DNA of 64,000 nucleotides from Parvularculaceae bacterium (GCA_013389105.1 JACADZ010000076.1:35024-99023), one strand, 5' to 3'; shown: positions 9,989 through 20,157, counted from the first letter of the stretch. Translations and numbers: made by a program. The notes: generated from the letters alone by a model not told the origin.

Positions 9989-10049
9989 CAACTCAGTATC
10001 AGGAGACTTTTTATCCGTCTGCAGAATGAGGCGTTATGGTGAATAATGG

Positions 10050-10808
10050 TTACGCGGCGAGCTTTCCGAACCGGTTCATGTCGGAAATGATCAGTCCGGG
10101 ATAGTCTCGCTTTGCGACCCCTTCCTGGATTAGCAAGGCTATTGCGGCCGCGGCGGCCGGCTCGTCGACGCCGCTGGCTTCAGCAAGTTCACGATGTTTG
10201 GGCATTCGCGGAATTCGCCAGTCCCCGTTCGCTGTGTCCCGTTCCACGTATCGCATCAGGACCGCGAATACCCGGCGCTCCGGCGTCGTTTCGGACGGAG
10301 CGCTTTGGATGACCCCCGTCGCGAGCGCGAGCGCGAAGTGCTGCATCAGCTTTCGGGTTAATGACGGCCGCTGAGCGACAATTTCGAGGAAGGCGGCGGA
10401 ATCGACAGATAGAACCTCGGAATCTTCTTCGGCTGTGAGCGTCGCCTTGTGGGCGCGGGAATTCTCGACCGAGGCGACCGCTTCGGCCAGCGCGAAAAAC
10501 TGACCGGCCGCGACGTCTTCGAAAAGCATGGAGCCGTTGGAGTCCGCGATCGCGGCCTTCAGCCGACCGGACGCGACAAAGTAGAATTCGGCGCCGTCGA
10601 ACTGTCCGAGAGCGAACACCGGCTCGCCCCTTGAATAAAACCGCCGGCGCGAAATGCCGGCGAGCGCCTCGAGAACCGTGTGCGGCAGGTCGCCGAAAAG
10701 GGTCGCGCCCTTGACCAGCTCGGAAGTCCCGGCGTCGTCTGATGTGGGAACGAGTTGCGTCGCTGACATTGAGACCTCTCCGTGTTCCGCTCTTATCGAG
10801 TCGATCAT
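10050..10808 (-). CDS. Crp/Fnr-family transcriptional regulator
   Basis: Cyclic-nucleotide-binding fold (FALGQFDGAEFYFVASGRLKAAI) plus C-terminal HTH (MPKHRELAEASGVDEPAAAAAIALLIQEG); start chosen at ATG 10808 (ORF track extends to 10925; ATG 10769 also possible). Confidence 0.85.
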   Translation of the reverse strand: MIDSIRAEHGEVSMSATQLVPTSDDAGTSELVKGATLFGDLPHTVLEALAGISRRRFYSRGEPVFALGQFDGAEFYFVASGRLKAAIADSNGSMLFEDVAAGQFFALAEAVASVENSRAHKATLTAEEDSEVLSVDSAAFLEIVAQRPSLTRKLMQHFALALATGVIQSAPSETTPERRVFAVLMRYVERDTANGDWRIPRMPKHRELAEASGVDEPAAAAAIALLIQEGVAKRDYPGLIISDMNRFGKLAA

Positions 10809-10809
10809 T

Positions 10810-10873
10810 TTAACTTCAGGTAAAAAGCTCCGCGAAGACGATCCGTCCGGACCTGCGTTAAGCCTCCGTTGAC
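10810..10873. promoter_or_regulatory. Two CtrA-like boxes, each one mismatch, in the divergent crp / pilus-N intergenic region
   Basis: TTAA-CTTCAGG-TAAA (10810-10824) and TTAA-GCCTCCG-TTGA-C (10858-10873). Confidence 0.35.
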
Positions 10874-10917
10874 CGCTGGAGATATAGAACAGAGGGGACG
10901 CCATTCTCGGATCACTC

Positions 10918-11379
10918 ATGCGCACGCTCGTCCTTGCCCTGATCGTTTCAGCCGCCGCGATGCCGGCCTCAGCCGAGGAAGTTTGGCTGACGATCGATCA
11001 GGTCCGCCCCTATGAAATCGAACGTCCTGCCGGCCAGATCGTCGTCGGTAATCCGGCGATCGCGGATCTGACCGTTCAGGACAAGACGCGCGTCCTGCTG
11101 TACGGGAAGGCGCCGGGCCTCACCAACATGTACATTTTTGATGACGAGGGTCAGGTTATCGACAACCTCATCGTGCGGGTTCGGTCATCGAACTCCGAGA
11201 TGCTGACCATGTATCGCGGCCCCTCGCGCAGCACCTACCACTGCGCCGGAGCCTGCGAGGCCACGGTGACGGTTGGAGACGACAAGACCGTGTTCGGCGA
11301 CGTTAACTCTCAAGTTCAGCAGAAGGCGTCGCAAGTATCGTCAGGCGCCGGCGGCGGGTCGACCGGCACGGCCCAGTAG
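10918..11379 (+). CDS. Stand-alone secreted pilus-formation N-terminal domain protein (CpaC N-domain paralogue)
   Basis: Signal peptide; PAGQIVVGNPAIADLTVQDKTRVLLYGKAPGLTNMYIFDDEGQVIDNLIVRV aligns by eye with the CpaC N-terminal domain in 6799-8274. Confidence 0.85.
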   Translation: MRTLVLALIVSAAAMPASAEEVWLTIDQVRPYEIERPAGQIVVGNPAIADLTVQDKTRVLLYGKAPGLTNMYIFDDEGQVIDNLIVRVRSSNSEMLTMYRGPSRSTYHCAGACEATVTVGDDKTVFGDVNSQVQQKASQVSSGAGGGSTGTAQ

Positions 11380-11383
11380 GCGG

Positions 11384-12544
11384 TCACTCGCCGGCGACGG
11401 GTTCCTCAAAACTGTAGATTCGCGGCCGCTCCGGCGGCCGCAACTGCGTCCGGCACCAGGCGTCGATATCGCGGGCCGCCCGCTCGTTCAGCTGCTCTCC
11501 CCGCTTTAGCCGCAGGCGTGCGACCAGTCGGTTGACGCCGTCCGCCTGACGCATGACGGCGACCTCGCAGGCGGCGACGCTTGGATGCGCCCGGATAGTC
11601 GCAGCGATCTGGTCCGGAAATACGTTGACCGCGCCGACCTGCACCGCCCCGTCGCGACGGGGGCCGAGGCGAAACGAGCGCGTGTCGCTCCAGTCGAGCT
11701 GATCCATCGAGGAAAACGCTGTTTCCCCGACCGGATTGACGCGAACAATGCCGTCGCCGTCGCGACGCCAGTGCTCGAAGAGCGTGAAGGGCTCGGACAA
11801 AGTGTCCCGCCAGGCGACGAGCCCGGTTTCGGTCGAGCCGTAGAGTTCCCTAATGGCGCCAAAGCCGCTCTTGCGCATTTCGGCCCCGAGTTCGGGCGCC
11901 AGCGTCTCGCCGAAAGCGACGCCGATGACGTTGTCCGGCGCGCGCAGCCCGTCGCTGATCAAATACCGCCAGATCGTCGGCGTCGCCACTAGCGCGTCGC
12001 CAAACTGCAGCATGTCGCGAAGTTCGTCCAACGCTCGGCCGCGCGCGTCAATACTCTCGATCCGCAAAAGATTGGCCGCGAGCACCGTGGTCACGAAGGC
12101 GATCAGACCGTGCGGCGCCACAAGGGAAACGATGCGCCGCCGCCCGTGAAGGAGATTGGCCGCGGCGGCGGCGTCCTTGTAGACGGCGGCCGCCGCATGC
12201 TCGACGACGGCGGCGGCGCCGGACCGGCCACCCGGCTTGAAGCGGAGGCGGCGCAGATCCCGCATGGCGGCGGTCTCAATTCTGTCGGCCCAGTCGGCGA
12301 CGACCGCCCCCAGCGTCGGGTCGATGGCGCCCTCCAGTCCGAAGAAGCGCTCGACGGCGGCGGCGCAATGGGCGCGTTCGGCGGCGTCAAGACCAATACC
12401 GTTCGCGCCAATCGGCGTATCGCCCGTCCATGACGCGGCGGTCAAGAAATCGATGTATCGCTTGAATTCGCCGCTCAGCTCATCGAAGAGGATGCCAGCG
12501 ATGACCTTGGCCGCCTGCTGCGACGAAATCGTGAACGCGTTCAC
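11384..12544 (-). CDS. Divergent ANL superfamily (AMP-binding) adenylating-type protein
   Basis: ELYGSTETGLVAWRD, FRLGPRRDGAVQVGAVNVFPDQIAATIRAHPSV; GTG start, coupled to pabC-like stop. Confidence 0.75.
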   Translation of the reverse strand: MNAFTISSQQAAKVIAGILFDELSGEFKRYIDFLTAASWTGDTPIGANGIGLDAAERAHCAAAVERFFGLEGAIDPTLGAVVADWADRIETAAMRDLRRLRFKPGGRSGAAAVVEHAAAAVYKDAAAAANLLHGRRRIVSLVAPHGLIAFVTTVLAANLLRIESIDARGRALDELRDMLQFGDALVATPTIWRYLISDGLRAPDNVIGVAFGETLAPELGAEMRKSGFGAIRELYGSTETGLVAWRDTLSEPFTLFEHWRRDGDGIVRVNPVGETAFSSMDQLDWSDTRSFRLGPRRDGAVQVGAVNVFPDQIAATIRAHPSVAACEVAVMRQADGVNRLVARLRLKRGEQLNERAARDIDAWCRTQLRPPERPRIYSFEEPVAGE

Positions 12545-12545
12545 G

Positions 12546-13376
12546 TCAGATCAATCCTCTGCGAAGATCGTCGGCGAGGGCGTCGGAGTACCACGACTGG
12601 AGCCTCTCTAGCGCCTGCGTCGCCTGGACGGAGGCGTCGGCCCCGGCGCAAGGCGCGACCCCCCTCAGGCTATTTGTGAGAAAGATCCCGCCATTCGCCA
12701 CCTCCTCCGGACGAATGGCTCGTTCAGTGATTTTGACTCCATGGGCGCCCCCGAGCAGCAACCCGCGCACGACGCCCGGAAGGGCGCCGTCCGCGACTCG
12801 TGGCGTGGCGACGACGCCGTCAGGCGCTATCAGAAACAGGTTTGCGACGGTCGCGCATGCGACATCGCCGTGCTCGTTCAGCATGATCGCTTCATCGAAA
12901 CCGCGACTGCGCGCCTCGGCAAGAGCCGCGAGATTATCGACATAGCCGCCGATCAGTTTGCAGCGCGCGGCGATCGACCCGGCGCAGCGCGCGTAACTCG
13001 CAAGACTGATCGTGATCGGTCGAGTCGCGCGCTCTATCGGCGTCAGCGTGATCAGGAGAGTCGCCGAAGCTCTGCCGTCCGGGCCACGTCCGGCCGGTCC
13101 GCCCGTCACCGTAAGTCGCAAGGCGCCGCGCCCATTGACGCCGTTGCGGTCGGCCAGATTCTTCGCCACGCCGCGCACGTCGACATCAGAATTGAATGCA
13201 ATTCCCAGCACTCTGAGGCCGCAACGGAGTCGTTCCAGGTGAGCGTCGAGAAAAGCGCAGGCGCCGCCTTCAACGTAGATGGTCTCAAAGGCGCCATGCC
13301 CCAGTAATAGCCCTCGATCCTCGGCGCTGACGGCCCGTTCGCTTTCCACGTAGGCCCCGTCGAGAAAGACGATCAT
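12546..13376 (-). CDS. pabC: Aminotransferase class IV / 4-amino-4-deoxychorismate lyase-like
   Basis: MIVFLDGAYVESERAVSAEDRGLLLGHGAFETIYVEGG; LIGGYVDNLAALAEARSRGFDEAIMLNEHGDVACATVANLFLI; start ATG 13376 overlaps pabA stop (ATGA). Confidence 0.85.
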   Translation of the reverse strand: MIVFLDGAYVESERAVSAEDRGLLLGHGAFETIYVEGGACAFLDAHLERLRCGLRVLGIAFNSDVDVRGVAKNLADRNGVNGRGALRLTVTGGPAGRGPDGRASATLLITLTPIERATRPITISLASYARCAGSIAARCKLIGGYVDNLAALAEARSRGFDEAIMLNEHGDVACATVANLFLIAPDGVVATPRVADGALPGVVRGLLLGGAHGVKITERAIRPEEVANGGIFLTNSLRGVAPCAGADASVQATQALERLQSWYSDALADDLRRGLI

Positions 13377-13945
13377 TCCCGGCTCGTCGTCAGTTCGAGA
13401 AAGTTGCCGATGATCTTCCGGCCCCATGGCGTCAGCAGAGACTCTGGATGGAACTGGACGCCATGCCACCGCGCATGAACATGGCGCACGCCCATCAGTT
13501 CGCCCCCCTCGCTCCAGGCGTTAGCTAGCAGGTCGCCGCCCGACAATTCGCCGACGAGCGAGTGATACCGTCCCGCCGCGAACGGACTCGGCACCCCGCA
13601 CAGGACGCCGGTCGCGTCATGATGAATGAGGGATGCTTCTCCGTGCAGCGGCTGCTTCGCCCTCGCGACCGCGCCGCCATGGGCTTCAACGAGACACTGA
13701 TGGCCAAGACAGACGCCCAGGAGCGGCGTCCTGCGGTCAAGTCGCGCCAGAAAGTCGAGGCATACGCCGGCGTCCGCCGGCTTCCCCGGACCGGGCGACA
13801 AGATTACGCCCGCGACGGCGGTAGCGAGCAGGGCGTCGACCGACATGGCGTCGTTGCGCACGATCAAGGTCTCTTCGCCGGCTTCTCGCACATAGCGTGC
13901 GAGATTATGAACGAAGGAATCGTAATTATCGATGATCAGAATCAC
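13373..13945 (-). CDS. pabA: Aminodeoxychorismate synthase component II (glutamine amidotransferase)
   Basis: MILIIDNYDSFVHNLARYV, LSPGPGKPADAG, TPLLGVCLGHQCLVEAHGG, VQFHPESLLTPWG. Confidence 0.92.
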   Translation of the reverse strand: MILIIDNYDSFVHNLARYVREAGEETLIVRNDAMSVDALLATAVAGVILSPGPGKPADAGVCLDFLARLDRRTPLLGVCLGHQCLVEAHGGAVARAKQPLHGEASLIHHDATGVLCGVPSPFAAGRYHSLVGELSGGDLLANAWSEGGELMGVRHVHARWHGVQFHPESLLTPWGRKIIGNFLELTTSRE

Positions 13946-15303
13946 AGCTGATCGAGCCCCATAGCGGCCAGCGCGTCCCGCGCTTTCAAAAGGGTCTCGC
14001 GATACTCCGCTTCCGGATCAGATCGGAGCGTCACGCCGCCGCCGACCGGGACAGTGATCTTGGTCGCGCCGTCGCGCCGTTCAGCGATGAGGAGTCGAAT
14101 GGCGACAGCAAAATCCGCCCCTCCCCGATCATCGATGTAGCCGATCGCGCCGCAATAGGGACCGCGGCCGCGCCCCTCGATCGCTGCAATCGTCCTCATC
14201 GCTTCGACCTTCGGCGCGCCCGTGACGGAGCCGCATGGAAACAACGCCTTCAGCACATCCGCCGCCGTCATGCCGTTGCGCAGTCGCCCGGAGATTTTTG
14301 AGGCGAGATGGTGGATGCCTGGCGTCGAGACGAGCGCGCAGATCGCATCCTCGCGAATAGAGCCGTCTGCGCAAACGGTCGATAGATCGTTGCGGAGGAG
14401 ATCCGCGATCATCACGTTTTCAGCGCGGTCTTTGGCGCTTCTCTGAAGCTCCTGCGCCAGACGCTCGTCCTCATACGCATCGGCGCTTCTGGGCCGTGTG
14501 CCCTTGATCGGCTCCGCCGTCACCCTCCAACCGTCGCCATCGGCCGCAACGGAGAAAAACCGCTCGGGAGACGCTGAGAGAATTGCCCCCTGCCTGTAAC
14601 AAAGATAGGCCCCAAACCGTGCGCGCTGCGCCAGTCGTATGAAAATCTGATACGGCGCGACCGTTTCGACGCATTCGGCGACAATCTGTTGCGACAGGTT
14701 GACCTGAAAGAATGCGCCGCCGCGAATGAGCTCTATCGCATCGGCGACGGCGCGGGCGTAGGTCTGCGGCGTGAAGTTCGAGCGTGGCGGCTCGAACATG
14801 AAGGCGCCATCCTGCCTGGCGCCCTCCCCGCCGAGGGCGTCCTCCAGCCGCCGCACGTCGCGCTCCGCGCGTCCGACGACGAAGGCGCGGTTCGCCGCAT
14901 GGTTGAACAGGACCGAGGCGTCGTAGGCGCCAAAAGCGCAATCAGGGAACAGGAACGGCGACGGCGGCCCCTCCGCCGTCGGTTCGACGAGAGCGCCGAG
15001 CTCATATCCAGCGAAGCCGATCAGTCCAGTCAGGAATGGAGAGCGGCATTCGTTCGGTCCGGCGCAGCGCCGCATCTGATGAAGAGCGCCAAGCACGTCG
15101 AACGGCGGGCGCTCTGACTTGCGGCCGTCAAGAATCGCCAGCCCTCGCCGGCACTCAAGACGCATCGATGGAAAGGCGGCGACTATCGACCAACCCGGAG
15201 CCGACGCTTCTGAACCCGCATGCAGAAGGCAGGCGTAGGGTTCCTCCGCCAGCGGCGCGAAGGCGTCGAGCGGCGACCGAAAGGCGATCTCGCGGACGAT
15301 CAT
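13942..15303 (-). CDS. pabB: Aminodeoxychorismate synthase component I
   Basis: Chorismate-binding motifs: GGAFFQVNLSQQI, ASPERFF, PIKGTRPRSADAYEDERLAQELQRSAKDRAENVMIADLLRNDLSTVC, FPCGSVTGAPKVEAMRTIAAIEG. Confidence 0.92.
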   Translation of the reverse strand: MIVREIAFRSPLDAFAPLAEEPYACLLHAGSEASAPGWSIVAAFPSMRLECRRGLAILDGRKSERPPFDVLGALHQMRRCAGPNECRSPFLTGLIGFAGYELGALVEPTAEGPPSPFLFPDCAFGAYDASVLFNHAANRAFVVGRAERDVRRLEDALGGEGARQDGAFMFEPPRSNFTPQTYARAVADAIELIRGGAFFQVNLSQQIVAECVETVAPYQIFIRLAQRARFGAYLCYRQGAILSASPERFFSVAADGDGWRVTAEPIKGTRPRSADAYEDERLAQELQRSAKDRAENVMIADLLRNDLSTVCADGSIREDAICALVSTPGIHHLASKISGRLRNGMTAADVLKALFPCGSVTGAPKVEAMRTIAAIEGRGRGPYCGAIGYIDDRGGADFAVAIRLLIAERRDGATKITVPVGGGVTLRSDPEAEYRETLLKARDALAAMGLDQL

Positions 15304-15379
15304 GGGGCCGATTGATAGCAGGCTCCAGCGTAGACGCGAACCGTGGCGCCGCCGAACAAATCGGCTTAAAGGCCCGACC

Positions 15380-16486
15380 ATGACCGACTTGGCGAAACCG
15401 AGCGGGCCGACGCGTGCGTTCTATGGGCTCGCCCTCGCGGCGCTCATAGGATTCATCGCCTATGTCGGACGAGGCGTCATCATTCCCGTCGTCGTCGCCG
15501 GGTTTTTGAGCTTCTTTATCTTCACGCTCAAACAGTCGATCAAGCGCGGTCCGCTGATTGGACGCTACCTCCCCGACTGGCTATGCTTCTTGTTCGCATT
15601 CGCCATCATCGGCCTTGTCTTCCTCTTCATAGTCGATGTCGTCCGCGACAATGTGGGCGTTCTCGTTGCAAAGTCGGGCGAGTACGAATCACGCCTGCGC
15701 GATCTTTCGGGCGAGGCTATCGCGTTTCTTCATCGTCTCGCGATCCTGCCTCAGGATTTCATGGGCGGCCTCGACGAGCTCCGGCGCCAGGCCTTGGGCG
15801 CCGTGCGGCCTCTGATTGCGCAGACCGGCCAGGCGCTGCGCGCGGTGACGGCCAACTTCGTCACCATCGCCCTATATACCGTGTTCATGCTGGTCGAGCG
15901 TGGACGAATTTTCAAGAAGATCAGCATGCTGAGCACCGATGCACAGGAGCGTCGCGCGGTCGACGAGACGATTACGGACATCGGCGCAATGGTGCGGGAG
16001 TATGTGACCATCAAGACGCTGATCAACCTGACGGTTGCAGGGATCAGCTTCGTAATCATGCGCTTGGTCGGCGTTGAATTCGCTGGATTCTGGGCGCTGC
16101 TGATATTTCTCCTCAACTATATCCCTATAGTCGGCTCGATCAGCGCGATCGCGTCAATCACCTTGTTCGTCCTGGTGCAGCCCGAAGGCGGCGGCTTGCA
16201 GACGGCGTTGTTGACGCTGGCGCTGCTCGCCGGCGCGGAGCAATTGATGAGTTCGATCGTCGAGCCGAGACTGATGGGTCGCAGCCTCAATCTCAGTCCG
16301 CTGGTCATCCTTCTGTCATTGAGCGTCTGGGGCTCTCTTTGGGGTTTCGCCGGAGCGCTCCTCGCCGTGCCGATGACGGTGACGATGATGATCATCCTCA
16401 CGCAGTTCAAATCATCACGGCCGATCGCGATCCTGATGTCGGACTCGGGCAAGGTGGCGCCGATCAAGCACCTGAAAGAATCGTAG
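15380..16486 (+). CDS. AI-2E family transporter
   Basis: Multi-pass membrane protein; LLNYIPIVGSISAIA and EPRLMGRSLNLSPLVILLSLSVWGSLWGFAGALLAVPMT signature. Confidence 0.9.
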   Translation: MTDLAKPSGPTRAFYGLALAALIGFIAYVGRGVIIPVVVAGFLSFFIFTLKQSIKRGPLIGRYLPDWLCFLFAFAIIGLVFLFIVDVVRDNVGVLVAKSGEYESRLRDLSGEAIAFLHRLAILPQDFMGGLDELRRQALGAVRPLIAQTGQALRAVTANFVTIALYTVFMLVERGRIFKKISMLSTDAQERRAVDETITDIGAMVREYVTIKTLINLTVAGISFVIMRLVGVEFAGFWALLIFLLNYIPIVGSISAIASITLFVLVQPEGGGLQTALLTLALLAGAEQLMSSIVEPRLMGRSLNLSPLVILLSLSVWGSLWGFAGALLAVPMTVTMMIILTQFKSSRPIAILMSDSGKVAPIKHLKES

Positions 16487-17392
16487 TTACCCGGTTCGCT
16501 TCATCGCGCCCCTGAGAACGCCTGCAAGCGCCTCGGCCTCCTCACGACGTCCCGAGCTTCGCCGCCACGCCAGACCAATTCGGCGCGACGGGGCGGGGTC
16601 CGCAAATGGAACCGCCTTCAGCCCGCTGGTCTTTGCGAGGCCGGCATTCACCGCCATCTCCGGCAGCAGCGTGGCGCCGAGGCCCGAGAGCGCCATCTGC
16701 GTCAGCGTAAACAGGCTCGTCGCCGCGAAGCCCGCCGCTGTTGCGCCGCGCGCTAGCTTGCAGGCGTCTATTGCGTGGTCTCTGAGGCAATGCCCATCCT
16801 CGAGCAGGAGCAGGGTTTCGCCTGACAGGTCGTCAAGCGACATCGCCTTTTTGGCGGCATGCGGATGATCAGGCCGGGCGGCGAAATAGAAGCAGTCTTC
16901 GCCGAGGTCGATGACTTCCGCCCCCCGGACGTCGTAAGGAAAAGCAAGGACTGCGGCGTCAAGAAGCCCGGCGGACAGTCTGTCGACGAGGTTGGCCGTC
17001 AGGTCCTCGCGAAGATAGAGCTCCAGCCTGGGGAAGGCGGCGCGAAGCTTCGGCGCTGCCGCCGGCAGCAGGAACGGGGCGACCGTTGGGATCACGCCGA
17101 GGTGGAACTGGCCTTCAAGCGGCTGGCGCGCGGCAGCGGAGCGGGCAAGGTCTTCCGTGAGAGCGAGTATACGCTCCGCCCTCGCGACCACCGCCTCTCC
17201 CGAGGGGGTCAATGCGAAGGCCTTGGTTGAACGATCGACCAGCTGGCAGCGCAGGACGCCCTCCAGCTCCTTGATGGCCGAAGATAAAGTCGACTGCGAA
17301 ACGAGGCAGTCCTCGGCCGCCTTGGAAAAAGATTTGCGCCGCGCGAGCGCGTGGAAGAACTGAAGCTGTCTGACGGTTGGCAGGGGGATCAT
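16487..17392 (-). CDS. oxyR: LysR-family regulator, OxyR-like
   Basis: LTR HTH (PTVRQLQFFHALARRKSFSKAAEDCLVSQSTLSSAIKELE); LEDGHCLRDHAIDAC conserved redox Cys region; divergent from ahpC. Confidence 0.88.
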   Translation of the reverse strand: MIPLPTVRQLQFFHALARRKSFSKAAEDCLVSQSTLSSAIKELEGVLRCQLVDRSTKAFALTPSGEAVVARAERILALTEDLARSAAARQPLEGQFHLGVIPTVAPFLLPAAAPKLRAAFPRLELYLREDLTANLVDRLSAGLLDAAVLAFPYDVRGAEVIDLGEDCFYFAARPDHPHAAKKAMSLDDLSGETLLLLEDGHCLRDHAIDACKLARGATAAGFAATSLFTLTQMALSGLGATLLPEMAVNAGLAKTSGLKAVPFADPAPSRRIGLAWRRSSGRREEAEALAGVLRGAMKRTG

Positions 17393-17422
17393 TTTATCGG
17401 ATTTTTCGATGCACGCTTGAGC

Positions 17423-17428
17423 TATAAT
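17423..17428 (+). promoter_or_regulatory. Possible -10 box (TATAAT) for ahpC in the oxyR-ahpC divergent region
   Basis: TATAAT embedded in an AT-rich stretch of an otherwise GC-rich region; no clear -35 located. Confidence 0.35.
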
Positions 17429-17518
17429 CTATTTGCTAAATTTTCAATGGCGCCTATGTAGGGCCTCGCGGAACGCGCTTCCGCCCCCATTTCGTATCCA
17501 TAAGCAAAGGAGAAGAAC

Positions 17519-18064
17519 ATGCTCGGCGTCGGCGATAAGCTTCCCGATTTTTCGGTGACGGGCGTCAAGCCCGGGTTCAACAAGCACGAGGAAGGCGGTC
17601 AGTCGGCGTTCGAACCCCTCACCCAGGCGAGCTTCCCGGGCAAGTGGAAGGTCATCTATTTCTATCCGAAGGATTTCACTTTCGTCTGCCCGACAGAGAT
17701 CGCCGAATTCGGCAGGCTCGCCAAAGAATTCGCCGATCGGGACGCGGTCGTTCTCGGCGGAAGCACCGATAACGAGTTCTGCAAACTCGCCTGGCGGCGC
17801 GACCATCCCGATCTGAAGAGCCATCCGGCCTGGCAGTTTGCCGACACCAATGGTTCTCTGGTCGACGGTCTTGGCGTGCGCGCGCCTCAAGGCGTCGCCT
17901 TCCGCGCGACCTTCATCGTTGACCCGCACAATGTTATCCAGCACGTGTCGGTGAACAGCCTCTCGGTCGGTCGCAATCCGGCCGAGATCCTCCGCATCCT
18001 TGACGCTCTGCAAACGGACGAACTCTGCCCCTGCAACCGTCCGGTCGGCGGCGATACGCTCTAA
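17519..18064 (+). CDS. ahpC: Peroxiredoxin (AhpC/Prx)
   Basis: YFYPKDFTFVCPTEIAEFG peroxidatic Cys; C-terminal ELCPCNRP. Confidence 0.93.
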   Translation: MLGVGDKLPDFSVTGVKPGFNKHEEGGQSAFEPLTQASFPGKWKVIYFYPKDFTFVCPTEIAEFGRLAKEFADRDAVVLGGSTDNEFCKLAWRRDHPDLKSHPAWQFADTNGSLVDGLGVRAPQGVAFRATFIVDPHNVIQHVSVNSLSVGRNPAEILRILDALQTDELCPCNRPVGGDTL

Positions 18065-18122
18065 TGCTATTGCAGGCCGCCGCGCGTTGACGCGTGGCGG
18101 CTTCATCAATCCCGAGAGCCCG

Positions 18123-20138
18123 ATGTCGATCGAGGAAAAACTGGCGCAGGCGCGGCGCGCCCGCGTGGATGGCGATTGGCGAAGCGCGGAGCTCTTGTGC
18201 AGGGAAGTACTTGACAAGAGCCCCGTGCACCCGGCTGCGACCGGGCTGCTTGGTCAGGTGCTTGCCGAACATGGGGACCTCGCCGCCGCGGCGCACTTCA
18301 TCAAGTTAGCGATCGGGCTTGCGCCGAATAGCGCCGACGTTCGTCTCAACGCAGCAGTATTCAACGAACGGCAGGGCGATCTCAAGGGCGCGCTCGACGA
18401 GTGCAAGCGCGCCTCAGAGCTTGACCCGACGAAGTTCGAGGTTTGGGCGACCTACGGGAACTATCTGGGCAAGGCGATGCTTTTCGAGCCGGCCGCAAAG
18501 GCCTTGAGGCACGCGGTTCGACTGAATCCAAATCATCCGGGTGCGGCTCTGCTGCTCGCCGGAGCCTGCTTTGAACTTGACGATTATGCCGGAGCCCATT
18601 CAGCGCTCGATCTTGCTGACAAGGTCGCGCCCGATCTGCCCCAGACTCTGAAGATGCGAACGCATATTGCGCGGCGCGCCGGCGACGATGAGACGCTTCT
18701 TGGATTCGCCGAGCGGTGGTTCGAGAAGGAGCCGAACAGCGACGAGGCGCGAATGGCGCTTGCATTTGCGCTGGCCCAGGCCGGTTACTATGCGCGGGCT
18801 GCAAAAACGTTTCAGCCGATCGCCGAACGCGAGCCTCTACGAGCCGACTACCTCGCCACCATGGGCCGCCATTATCTTGGCGCCAGGGATCTCGACCAGG
18901 CGCGTGCATGGTTCGAGCGCGCGCTGAGCGTTGAGCCTGAATTCGAGGAGGCCCATTACGGTCTTGCTCGCACCGCCACCTACTCCGGAGACCTGAAGGC
19001 CGCCGAAAGATTCTGCCGGCGCGCGATCAGCATAGATCGCGGACACATCGACTCGCTGGCCTTGCTGACCGAGGTCTGTGAAGGCCGAATCGGCGATGCC
19101 GAATTCGAAGCGCTGAAGGCCCTTTCCGCCAACCCGAATGTGCGCCTCGATGCGCGCGCGACCGCCGCCTACGCCCTTGGCGATGCAAGTCACAAGCGCA
19201 AGATGCGGGCGGAGGCCTTCGAGGCTTGGACCCAGGCGAACCGTCACAAAACCGCGATCCTCGCCGCGACGCCGCTGGGACCCTACGACCCGGCGCGCCA
19301 GGCGAGATTCACGCAGTTGCTCATGGACGTGTTCGCACTTGACCCGCTCGACACGGCGCATGAACCGCCGCGCGAGGGAGAGCCGACTCCGATCTTCATC
19401 GTCGGCATGCCGCGCTCGGGAACGACGCTCCTCGAAAACGCCCTGTCCGCCCACCCCCTGGTTGCAGGCGGCGGAGAACTGCCGGCGCTGCCCTACATCC
19501 TTGATCAGCTGATGGAGGCTTTCGCCGCGACCGGCGGCCGGGGACGGCGCATTGACGAGTCGACCAAGGCCGGATCAAGGGAAATGTATTTCCGGCAGGT
19601 GCGCGAGTTCCGGCTCGACGCCTTGCCCTTCCTGACCGACAAGCAGCCCACGAACTTTCTCTCCGTCGGACTCATCCGTATCCTGTTTCCGCAGGCGCGC
19701 ATCATTCACATCCGCCGCAATCCCCTGGATACCGGCTTTTCAATCTACAGGAAGAACTTTTCGAAACGCTGGCCTTTCGCCTTCGACCAGAGGTCAATCG
19801 CGCACTATTACGGACAGTACGCCCGCATCATGGATCACTGGCGGCGCAACTACCCGGCAGCCGTCGCCTTTGTTCAATACGAAAACCTGATCGCCGACTT
19901 TGAAGGCGAGATGCGGCGGCTCGTCGACTTCTGCGGGCTTCCCTGGGACGACATTTGCGTCAATTACCAGTTCGAAGAGCGCTCGGTGATCACGTTCAGC
20001 GCTGTGCAGGTCCGCAAGGGCGCTTCAAAGGATCATTCGGGCAGCGCCGAGCCATATCGCGACTTCCTGAAGCCGATGGCTGACGCGCTGATCGAAGCCG
20101 GTGTCGATCTCGAAACCGGCGACCTCGCCAAATCCTAG
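18123..20138 (+). CDS. TPR-repeat sulfotransferase family protein
   Basis: N-terminal TPRs; C-terminal PAPS-binding motif [23 protein letters not shown] and [20 protein letters not shown] (3'-PB-like). Confidence 0.9.
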   Translation: MSIEEKLAQARRARVDGDWRSAELLCREVLDKSPVHPAATGLLGQVLAEHGDLAAAAHFIKLAIGLAPNSADVRLNAAVFNERQGDLKGALDECKRASELDPTKFEVWATYGNYLGKAMLFEPAAKALRHAVRLNPNHPGAALLLAGACFELDDYAGAHSALDLADKVAPDLPQTLKMRTHIARRAGDDETLLGFAERWFEKEPNSDEARMALAFALAQAGYYARAAKTFQPIAEREPLRADYLATMGRHYLGARDLDQARAWFERALSVEPEFEEAHYGLARTATYSGDLKAAERFCRRAISIDRGHIDSLALLTEVCEGRIGDAEFEALKALSANPNVRLDARATAAYALGDASHKRKMRAEAFEAWTQANRHKTAILAATPLGPYDPARQARFTQLLMDVFALDPLDTAHEPPREGEPTPIFIVGMPRSGTTLLENALSAHPLVAGGGELPALPYILDQLMEAFAATGGRGRRIDESTKAGSREMYFRQVREFRLDALPFLTDKQPTNFLSVGLIRILFPQARIIHIRRNPLDTGFSIYRKNFSKRWPFAFDQRSIAHYYGQYARIMDHWRRNYPAAVAFVQYENLIADFEGEMRRLVDFCGLPWDDICVNYQFEERSVITFSAVQVRKGASKDHSGSAEPYRDFLKPMADALIEAGVDLETGDLAKS

Positions 20139-20157
20139 CTTTCAAAGGAGGATTGTT

